Shown: positions 13,992-20,906 of the stretch, piece after piece | Layout of the letters: the number at the start of each line of letters is the position of its first letter | How positions within the stretch are numbered: position 1 is the first letter of the stretch | NCBI GenBank assembly: GCA_017434775.1 | Contig: JAFSGG010000124.1 | Coordinates: 1 to 36,500 of the forward strand | Direction: 5' to 3' | DNA from: Clostridia bacterium | Lineage (GTDB): Bacteria > Bacillota > Clostridia > Christensenellales > Aristaeellaceae | Length of the DNA: 36,500 nucleotides | Position numbers and translations under genes: made by a program | The notes under the pieces: model-generated | The model's database searches: none | What the model was told of the DNA's origin: nothing | Seen by the model: the letters and a program-made list of their open reading frames with translations, nothing else

Positions 13992-15203
13992 TTATTTTCG
14001 CAGCTTTCGGGCGATGGGCTTTTCGTAGAGGTAAGTGATCAGCCCGGCTACAATAATGGCAGCTGCGAAACACACAATGGTGTATTTTTGCCGCCAAAGC
14101 TGGTCTGCCGCACTGGCCCAGGGCTGAGCGGGCGCATTGTGGGGGATGAAATCCCAGTCCCGGATCCGGGCGGACAGCCACTGATGCCAGATATAGAGCT
14201 GCAGCGAAATGGCGGAGAGGAAAGCCATCAGCTTATTTCCAAGAAGAAAACGGAGGAAAGGCAGGCTGAAGGCGGCAGAGATCATGGCGCATGCCAGCAG
14301 CACGGAAAAGCCAAACCGGTTTTCCAGCTGCCCCAGGCGAATGTTGTCGTAGCCCTGGCGCTGTGCCTGGCCCTGCAGCAGCGGCACAATCAGGCAAATG
14401 CACAGGAAAAAGATTACGGTGAAGAACACTTTCAGCCGGGTATCCCCGCCGTTTTTATTCATTTTGCTGCGTAGGGTGGCGAAGATGGAAGCCGCCGCAA
14501 AGCCATTGGCATAAACGTCCAGAAAAGCCGGCAGCTGATTGATGTACAGGCTGTTATCCGGCAGGGCCGAAATATGCCAGCGCCAGAGGAAAGCAATAGC
14601 TGTCATGAAAAGCCAGGTGATGCCCGGCTTCTTTTTGAAGCACCAGCCAAGCAAGGGGAAGATCAGATAAAACTGCATTTCCACGGCCAGCGTCCAGAGA
14701 GCGCCGTTCAGGGGCGTTTGCTGATAGCTGAAGGGGAAAAGGGTGTGGGTGAAGGTCAGGTGCGCCGCCAGATCCTTTACGGCATCGCCGGTGCTGGCGT
14801 ATTTGTGTTCTATAAGCGCCAGAATGAACAAAGGAATGATGCACAGTAAATAAGACGGAAGGATGCGGATCAGCCGACGTTTGTAAAACGTCAGGACGGG
14901 CACGGGCTTGCTTTTGCCGGTGTAGGGCAGAAACAGCAAAAACCCGGACAACAGCATCAGCCCATCCACCCAGATATAGCCCGTCTGCAGCAGATAATCC
15001 AGCTGGACTTTTTCGCCGAACAGCCATACATCCGTCCACAGCCAGCCCAGCTGCCAGATGTGATACCGGGCAATCAGCAGCACAAAAAGGGCCCGGAAGC
15101 CGTCCAGCACGTCAATATGCTTTTCCTCCGGCGGTAGAGAGAAAGAACGGATATGGGTCTTGCATGCGGTCCAAAGGGAGGCAGCTTTGTTTGCTTGCAT
15201 CAT
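13992..15203 (-). CDS. Membrane acyltransferase, family 3 (OafA-like)
   Basis: This multi-pass protein of about 403 residues moves acyl groups, often acetyl, onto surface sugars. Visible signatures are 'DGFRALFVLLIARYHIW' (34-50) with catalytic-type His48, 'FYKRRLIRILPSYLL' (106-120), 'LNGALWTLAVEMQFYLIFPLL' split over about 165-185, and about ten membrane helices. The open frame extends to ATG 15254, but that start lies inside the terminator hairpin of the preceding gene (15226-15260). ATG 15203, with AAAGGA about 11 bases upstream and outside the hairpin, is preferred. It converges on the glycosidase/Lgt-like operon, so a role in decorating the same surface polymer is possible but inferred. 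Confidence 0.88.
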   Translation of the reverse strand: MMQANKAASLWTACKTHIRSFSLPPEEKHIDVLDGFRALFVLLIARYHIWQLGWLWTDVWLFGEKVQLDYLLQTGYIWVDGLMLLSGFLLFLPYTGKSKPVPVLTFYKRRLIRILPSYLLCIIPLFILALIEHKYASTGDAVKDLAAHLTFTHTLFPFSYQQTPLNGALWTLAVEMQFYLIFPLLGWCFKKKPGITWLFMTAIAFLWRWHISALPDNSLYINQLPAFLDVYANGFAAASIFATLRSKMNKNGGDTRLKVFFTVIFFLCICLIVPLLQGQAQRQGYDNIRLGQLENRFGFSVLLACAMISAAFSLPFLRFLLGNKLMAFLSAISLQLYIWHQWLSARIRDWDFIPHNAPAQPWASAADQLWRQKYTIVCFAAAIIVAGLITYLYEKPIARKLRK

Positions 15204-15225
15204 AATGCCAAGATTCCTTTCGATG

Positions 15226-15260
15226 AAAAAGGCATGCATCCCCGGGGAACACATGCCTTT
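15226..15260 (-). terminator. Terminator of the 37-residue-repeat protein gene
   Basis: On the minus strand AAAGGCATG (15260-15252) pairs with CATGCCTTT (15236-15228), and further T residues follow. It lies just past the stop codon at 15270 and ahead of the acyltransferase gene, so that gene either depends on read-through or has its own unseen promoter. Confidence 0.8.
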
Positions 15261-15269
15261 GGTGTTGTT

Positions 15270-18086
15270 TTACTCTTCGGTGACAAGGGTTACACGGTAA
15301 TTCATGTTTTTCTTTTCGTGCTTCAGTGTGGCTGTTTTGCCAACCAGCCGAACGACGTTATAGGTATAGGCCAGGTCGTCTTCCCGGTCTCCGATGTAGA
15401 TGCCGTAGGTGGTGGCAGTGTAGTAATAATCCCGGCCGTCGATGGTGCAGGTGCCGTCATCCCGGAAGGTGAAGGTGAAGCCCTTTTCCGTCTTCCAGGT
15501 GCCGATCAGCTTATACACCGTGCGGTTCAGCTTCTTGGACGTTACGTCTTCGTAATCGGGAATCTGCCGGTAATACTTCAGTGCCTCGAAGGGCTTCTTT
15601 TCATCGGAATAGAGGGTGTTGGCGTATTCATAGCAGGCCTTGCGGTACATATCGGGGATGGAAGCATACTTTTCGGACAGATCGTCCTGCCAGAAGGGGG
15701 CCAGCAATTCCACCACCGATTTGTAATCCTTGTGTTCCATGGCCACCGTGGCGGCGCGGAAGGCTTCTGCGTAGTAAAGATCGGCGCATTCTTCCGCTTT
15801 CTGGGGAGCATCGTTGATATTGCCGGCTTGGGCATACAGCCGGGCAGCTGCAGCCAGATCTCCGTCGTTTTCCGCAATCACAGCCGCCTGATAGGCGTAG
15901 GCGGCAGCCCGGTCTTTGGCATCCAGATAATCGGGGATGGAGAGGAACAGATCGATGGCGGCGGTCAGTTCGCCCTGGTCCGCCAGGATCAATGCGCGCT
16001 GGTATTTGCAATCGTCCAGCTGATCCTTTGCATCGGCATAATGGCCCAGCATGGAAAACAGTGCTTCGGCGTCCTCAAAGTTCTGGCTGTTTTTCAGATC
16101 CAGGGCTTGCATATAACGGGCTTTGAGGATGTATTCTTCGCTGTTCATATAGCCGTCCAGGCTTTCCAGCATGGTAATGGCTTCATCATACTGCGCATTA
16201 TCAATCAGGGACACAGCGTAGCCGTACCGGGCATTGATCAGCTCGTCTGCGCTGTTTTTGTAATCCCCCAGGGATTCAAACAGCACCATGGCTTCGTCCC
16301 AGTTCCGGGCGTTGGCCAGGCCAATGGCCTTTTCGTATTGCAGCTGATTGGCGTAATCATCGGCATCCTTATAGCCGGGGATGGTGAGGAAGAGCGCCAG
16401 GGCGCCTTCGTTGTCTCCTTCGCTCAGCAGCTGCAAAGCGGGCTGGTAGGTGCATTCCCGGCGGCCTTCCTGCGCTTCGGGCAGGTCCGGCACCTGATCA
16501 AAGAACGCCAGGGCGCCTTCCCAGTCGCCTTCGTTCATCTTTTCTTCGCCCTGCAGGTAAATGCAGCGGGACATCAGCAGTGCGGCATCCTCATAGCCGG
16601 AGATTTTCCGGAACCGTTCGGCCGCCTGCGCATATTCGCCCTTTTCCATCAGGTCCACCGCCGGGGCGTACAAACAACCCGTGGCCCGGCGATAGGCATC
16701 TTCATAGTCGTCTGCCAGCAGGAAGTATTCGGCAGCGGTATCATATTCGCCTTCGCCGAAATAGTAATCACCGGCGTTATAATAGGCGCTTTTCAGCTTC
16801 ATTTTAGCGTCCCGCCAGTCACCCAGCTGCAGGAAATAATCAATGGCCAGCAGATAATCGCCGCTTTCCATGGCATGGAGCGCCGGTTGATACAGGCAAT
16901 CCTTGGCATGGACGGCGGATTCCTGATAATTGCCCAGGGTGAGGAATTTTTCCCGGGCTTGTGCATATTCGCCGTCTTCCATCATATCCACAGCCCAGCT
17001 GTAGTGGGCCTGGGTGATTTTTTCATCGGCATCCTGATAGCCGGGCACTTGCTGGTAATAGGCGATGGCCTGGGCGTATTCCCGGGCGGCCAGCTGCTTT
17101 TCGGCATAGACGTACCGTGCTTCCTTTGCTTTTTCGGCGCTGTCTTTGTAATCTCCCAGCGCATCAAAGCCCAGCTGAGCGGTGGTGAGGGAGGTATAGG
17201 TGCCGGCGTTCAGGGCATCGGTGGCGGCGCGGTAATCACATTCCAGAGCCAGTTCCGGGCAATCCCGATAGTCTTCCAGGGCCAGGAACTGCTCCTTGGC
17301 ACTTTCGTACTGGGCGTTTTCCAGGGCGCGGTTGGCCATGTAGTATTTGTAGTAGGGGATGCCGTGGAAATAGGTGCCGTAGGCCAGGGCCCCCAGCACA
17401 ACCACCGTAATCACCAGCGAAATGATGATTTTCCGGGTGCGGCGGCGCTTTTTCAGCCGGGCTTCTTTTTCATCGGCAATGCGCTTTTGTTCTTCCCGCT
17501 GGCGCATCTGTTCTTCTTCCAGGGCATTTTGCCGCTGGAAAAGAATCTTTTCAATGGCGGCTTCGTTGAACTGGGTGAAAATATCGTGCTTATCCCGATG
17601 ACAGCGGCGGCAGGTATCCTCCCGGGGGGCATTGGCACGGCCGCAGACGCACACCCACACATTGCCCTGATCACTGGGATAGCAGGATGCATCCATGCCG
17701 GCCAGCTGCTGCATCACCTGCAGCCGGGGCCCCTGGAGCACGGGGGAGGGCACGTAATCGGTGGGGGAGGCAGCGCCGCGGCGCCATACGGTACCGTCTT
17801 CGTACCATACTTTTTCGATCAGCACTTCCATATCCTGCGCCATGACGGCATCTTCCGCGCCCATAACGGCTTCAAATACATGGCGTGCCGGTGCATCCAG
17901 CCCCTGAATGCGCTCCACCTGACGGGAATACAATTCGCCTTCCCGATCGTAGCACAGCAAACACACCTGCATGCTGTTCACATCTTTCTCGGAAAGGTTA
18001 TAGATTTCCATGGTCAGTACGGGATAGGCAGCCGTGGGCATTTTGCAGTGCCACAATTCAATGGGGCAGGTCAGGTCGATCCGCAT
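15270..18086 (-). CDS. Membrane protein with zinc ribbon and 16 TPR-like repeats of 37 residues
   Basis: The protein has 938 residues. Residues 1-140 form an unrecognised domain. A RanBP2-like zinc ribbon follows (Cys146, Cys148, Cys159, Cys162 in 'VCVCGR...TCRRC'). Next come a charged helix (about 175-217, Gln/Glu/Arg-rich) and one transmembrane helix (219-238) after a KKRRRTRK stop. Residues about 251-860 hold about 16 repeats, most exactly 37 residues, with the pattern A..L...G.Y..A...F..L..Y.DA......C.Y. The C-terminal domain (about 862-938, 'IGTWKTEKGFTFTFRDDG') is lipocalin-like. The charge pattern puts the zinc ribbon inside and the repeats outside. CAGGAGG precedes the ATG. Function unknown; a scaffold or binding role is likely. 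Confidence 0.85.
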   Translation of the reverse strand: MRIDLTCPIELWHCKMPTAAYPVLTMEIYNLSEKDVNSMQVCLLCYDREGELYSRQVERIQGLDAPARHVFEAVMGAEDAVMAQDMEVLIEKVWYEDGTVWRRGAASPTDYVPSPVLQGPRLQVMQQLAGMDASCYPSDQGNVWVCVCGRANAPREDTCRRCHRDKHDIFTQFNEAAIEKILFQRQNALEEEQMRQREEQKRIADEKEARLKKRRRTRKIIISLVITVVVLGALAYGTYFHGIPYYKYYMANRALENAQYESAKEQFLALEDYRDCPELALECDYRAATDALNAGTYTSLTTAQLGFDALGDYKDSAEKAKEARYVYAEKQLAAREYAQAIAYYQQVPGYQDADEKITQAHYSWAVDMMEDGEYAQAREKFLTLGNYQESAVHAKDCLYQPALHAMESGDYLLAIDYFLQLGDWRDAKMKLKSAYYNAGDYYFGEGEYDTAAEYFLLADDYEDAYRRATGCLYAPAVDLMEKGEYAQAAERFRKISGYEDAALLMSRCIYLQGEEKMNEGDWEGALAFFDQVPDLPEAQEGRRECTYQPALQLLSEGDNEGALALFLTIPGYKDADDYANQLQYEKAIGLANARNWDEAMVLFESLGDYKNSADELINARYGYAVSLIDNAQYDEAITMLESLDGYMNSEEYILKARYMQALDLKNSQNFEDAEALFSMLGHYADAKDQLDDCKYQRALILADQGELTAAIDLFLSIPDYLDAKDRAAAYAYQAAVIAENDGDLAAAARLYAQAGNINDAPQKAEECADLYYAEAFRAATVAMEHKDYKSVVELLAPFWQDDLSEKYASIPDMYRKACYEYANTLYSDEKKPFEALKYYRQIPDYEDVTSKKLNRTVYKLIGTWKTEKGFTFTFRDDGTCTIDGRDYYYTATTYGIYIGDREDDLAYTYNVVRLVGKTATLKHEKKNMNYRVTLVTEE

Positions 18087-18126
18087 GGATGAAACGCCTC
18101 CTGATTACGGGATGAATCAATGATGA

Positions 18127-19275
18127 TCAGTTATTGAACAGTTGAATTTCCTGCAGGATATCATTATTGAAAGTGAGGTAGAGCATAACGGAACCCTGAT
18201 CCAGCTTTTCGGTATAGACGAGGGTGTCTGTATCGGTGCCGTATGTGATTTTGCCAAAGGGCGCGTTTTCGCCGTCGCCGTAAAGGATCACGCCGTTTTC
18301 CACCGCAGAGCCTTCACTGTGGCGGAAACGGAAGAGCACCATATCGATATAGTCGCCGGTGCGCAGGCCGCGGGGGCCTTCCACTTCTTCATTGGTGATG
18401 GTCAGGCTGTACACGCTGGAGAATTTCTTTTCGGTATCATATTTGGCAATCAGGGTAATGCCGTCCCACTGCATCAGGCGTAGCCAGGTACCGTCCGTGT
18501 CCTGATTCCATTCGTCCACCTGGGCATTGCCCAGCGCTGTGATCGCTTTGTCCGGAGTGAGAGCGTAGAAATCCATGCCGGAAAACACCAGGTCTTCCCG
18601 GCAGAAGGGGTCCAGCGCAGCGCCATTTTCGGAAACGGGATAGGCAAAGTATTCATCGTCTTCCTGTACAGCGGCGGAATCGTTGATATCTGCCAGCACT
18701 TCTTCCTGGGTCATCAGTTCCGGAGCGGTGAACACATTGATCTGCTGAATATACCCTTGATCCAGATGGAAGGTGATGCCGGACTTGACAATGCCGTCCG
18801 CCTGCCAGTTGTAAACCGCATAGGTCACTTCCGTAATGCGCTGACCGTTGCGCAGGGCATAGCCCAGCATCACTTCGGGTTCCTCGCCCCAGATGCACAG
18901 GGTGGCTTCATAGTAGTTGCCCACCAGGGCAGGGTTATCGTTGGGATACACCTGGAAGATCATATCCAGGCTGTCGCCGATCATCAGACCGCGGGGGCCG
19001 GGCTGATGTACGCTCAGCCGGGCATTGCGGACATAGGTATCGGCTTCCGGGGCATCACCGGTAATGGTCAGGTCGCCAACGGTGGTGATGGCCACGTTCT
19101 GGCCGTTCTGATCCTTTTCCAGGATGATTTCACCGGCCATAGCCTGAGCCCACAGGTTTTCTTTGTACATTTCCAATTCTTCCATGGAAAGGACAGGGGT
19201 CTCTTCCATTTCATCAGCCAGGGCAAGGGGCATGACCATCAGGCAGCAAAGCAGCAATGCAAATAGTTTTTTCAT
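18127..19275 (-). CDS. Secreted protein with an internal domain duplication
   Basis: The 382-residue protein has a signal peptide (1-20, 'LALA|DEM'). Two related halves follow. Each contains 'GPRGL..GD..DM...' (about residues 93-105 and 304-316), then a block ending in 'LDQG....L.F....IQ.I..F' (about 170-183 and 361-380). The first half is preceded by a 'TITGDAPE' strand and the second by a matching 'LTITNEEVE'. No known family was recognised. AAAGGAGA lies eight bases before the ATG. It is 47 bases after the phosphorylase gene and 40 bases before the repeat-protein gene on the same strand. No terminator is visible between them, so the three may share a transcript. Confidence 0.78.
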   Translation of the reverse strand: MKKLFALLLCCLMVMPLALADEMEETPVLSMEELEMYKENLWAQAMAGEIILEKDQNGQNVAITTVGDLTITGDAPEADTYVRNARLSVHQPGPRGLMIGDSLDMIFQVYPNDNPALVGNYYEATLCIWGEEPEVMLGYALRNGQRITEVTYAVYNWQADGIVKSGITFHLDQGYIQQINVFTAPELMTQEEVLADINDSAAVQEDDEYFAYPVSENGAALDPFCREDLVFSGMDFYALTPDKAITALGNAQVDEWNQDTDGTWLRLMQWDGITLIAKYDTEKKFSSVYSLTITNEEVEGPRGLRTGDYIDMVLFRFRHSEGSAVENGVILYGDGENAPFGKITYGTDTDTLVYTEKLDQGSVMLYLTFNNDILQEIQLFNN

Positions 19276-19322
19276 GGCGGTTCTCCTTTATATATAAGAT
19301 GATAGAGTTCAGTCGGGCTAAA

Positions 19323-20654
19323 TCAGAGGGGCATTTCGTTGGCCCCGTCCTTATCCACCAGGGCATAAATCAGCCGGGAAGGTGCAACGGGGGCAGGGGA
19401 GAAGGTGAGGGCGGCTTCAATGCGCAGCCGGGCTTCTTCTGCTTCCCGTTCATTCCGGGCATGGAGGGTGAACATTAGATCTCCTTCCTTTACCGGATCG
19501 CCGATGCGTTTGTGGAGCACAAAGCCCACGGCAGGATCAATGATATCGTCCTTGGTCATGCGGCCGGCACCCATCCGCTGGGCAGCCAGGCCCAGGGCCA
19601 CACCGTCGGTTTCGGAAAGCCATCCCATATCTTTTGTTGCATGCACCGGCATAACCACCGGGGCGGCCGGCAGCAGGGCAAGATGGTCGCATACTTCGGG
19701 GTTGCCGCCCTGAGCGGCGATCATTTCCTTGAATTTTTGCAGGCCGCTGCCGTCTTCGATGGCGCGGAGCAGCATCGCTTTGGCTGCTTCATGATTTGCA
19801 GCCAGGCCGGCATTGATCAGCATCCGGCTGCCCAGGAACAGCGCCACTTCCTTCAGTGGACCCTGCACCTTGCCCTGCAGGATTTCAATGGCTTCTTTTA
19901 CTTCCAGAGCGTTGCCTACATGGGAACCCAGGGGTTCTTCCATGCCGGAAATCACGCAGCTCACCGGCCGCTCAAGCTTTATGCCAATGTCCACCATGGT
20001 TTTTGCCAGGTTCATGGCATCGGGCAGGGTGGGCATCAGGGCACCGGAACCTACTTTCACATCCAGCACGATGGCTTTGGCGCCGGAAGCGAATTTTTTG
20101 CTCAGAATGCTGGAGGCGATCAAGGGAACGGAATCCACCGTGCCGGTCACATCCCGCAGGGCGTAGAGCCGTTTATCGGCCGGGGCCAGGTTTTTGCTCT
20201 GGCCCACCACACAGCAGCCCACTTCCCGCACGATCTCCACAAAGCGGTCTTCGTCAAGCTCCACCTGCATGCCTTCAATGCTTTCCAGCTTATCCACCGT
20301 GCCGCCGGTATGGCCAAGCCCCCGGCCGCTCATCTTCAGCACTTTGCCGCCGCAGGCAGCAACCAGCGGAGCCAGTACCAGGGTGGTGGTATCGCCCACG
20401 CCGCCGGTGGAATGCTTATCCAACGGAATGCCGTCCACATCCGGCTGCAGCATGGCGCCGCTGCGGGCCATTTCCCAGGTGAGGGCAGCTGTTTCTTCGA
20501 TGGTCATGCCATTGAGCCGGATGGCCATCAAAAGGGCGGCCAGCTGATAATCCGGCAGGCTGCCGTCTGCTGCACCTTGCACAAAAAAGCGGATTTCATC
20601 TTCTGTAAGGCGTTGATGTTGTTTCTTGTGTTCAATGACAGAAAGAATATCCAT
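19323..20654 (-). CDS. pdp: Pyrimidine-nucleoside (thymidine) phosphorylase
   Basis: The enzyme splits thymidine or uridine with phosphate into base and (deoxy)ribose-1-phosphate for nucleoside salvage. The family signature SGRGLGHTGGT followed by DKLE is present (109-123), with the phosphate-binding 'DKHSTGGVGDT' (79-89) and 'VKVGSGA' further on. The roughly 443-residue length is normal. The open frame begins at ATG 20666, but that codon touches its ribosome site. ATG 20654 gives an N-terminus (MDILSVIEHKK) that lines up with B. subtilis Pdp and is preferred. A TTTACG-N17-TATACT promoter lies upstream, back to back with that of the SH3 protein. The 3' neighbour encodes a secreted protein, an unusual partner. 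Confidence 0.93.
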   Translation of the reverse strand: MDILSVIEHKKQHQRLTEDEIRFFVQGAADGSLPDYQLAALLMAIRLNGMTIEETAALTWEMARSGAMLQPDVDGIPLDKHSTGGVGDTTTLVLAPLVAACGGKVLKMSGRGLGHTGGTVDKLESIEGMQVELDEDRFVEIVREVGCCVVGQSKNLAPADKRLYALRDVTGTVDSVPLIASSILSKKFASGAKAIVLDVKVGSGALMPTLPDAMNLAKTMVDIGIKLERPVSCVISGMEEPLGSHVGNALEVKEAIEILQGKVQGPLKEVALFLGSRMLINAGLAANHEAAKAMLLRAIEDGSGLQKFKEMIAAQGGNPEVCDHLALLPAAPVVMPVHATKDMGWLSETDGVALGLAAQRMGAGRMTKDDIIDPAVGFVLHKRIGDPVKEGDLMFTLHARNEREAEEARLRIEAALTFSPAPVAPSRLIYALVDKDGANEMPL

Positions 20655-20711
20655 ACATTCATCCATCCTTTATATTCGGCATATCCCTTCCTATTACAAT
20701 AAACCAAATTA

Positions 20712-20740
20712 AGTATAACACACTTTGTTGCAATCGTAAA
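20712..20740 (-). promoter_or_regulatory. Sigma-A promoter of the nucleoside phosphorylase gene
   Basis: On the minus strand TTTACG (20740-20735), 17 bp, TATACT (20717-20712). Its likely start point is about 50 bases before the ATG. Confidence 0.65.
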
Positions 20741-20792
20741 GCAAAGCATATCAAAAAAATCGAAAAAAACGTAACAAATTTATAAAAAACGC

Positions 20793-20821
20793 TTGACCTT
20801 GTAACAAAAATGTAATAGAAT
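20793..20821 (+). promoter_or_regulatory. Sigma-A promoter of the SH3-domain protein operon
   Basis: TTGACC (20793-20798), 17 bp, TAGAAT (20816-20821). Together with the divergent promoter it occupies an AT-rich 240-bp gap. Confidence 0.78.
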
Positions 20822-20856
20822 ACATGAGAAGGATTGCATCTTTCACTATTTGTGTC

Positions 20857-20885
20857 CATAAAACGGCGTAGATAAGCCGTTATGA
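20857..20885 (+). other. Hairpin in the 5' leader of the SH3-domain gene
   Basis: AACGGC (20862-20867) pairs with GCCGTT (20876-20881), and the flanking CATA/TATG can extend the stem with a bulge. The leader of about 80 nt is too short and lacks the conserved bases for a c-di-AMP or c-di-GMP riboswitch. A simple mRNA-stabilising role is as likely as regulation. Confidence 0.4.
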
Positions 20886-20906
20886 TTGTATCCAAGGAAA
20901 AAGGAA

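Noticed and set aside
15153..18092. A 979-residue open frame on the plus strand opposite the repeat-protein gene
   Set aside because: It mirrors the minus-strand gene almost exactly, lacks a ribosome site and its product is a meaningless His/Gly/Ile/Phe-rich repeat of the antisense codons.
20822..20906. Possible c-di-GMP or c-di-AMP riboswitch ahead of the SH3-domain gene
   Set aside because: The leader of about 80 nt is too short and lacks the conserved GEMM or ydaO core; only a short hairpin is present.
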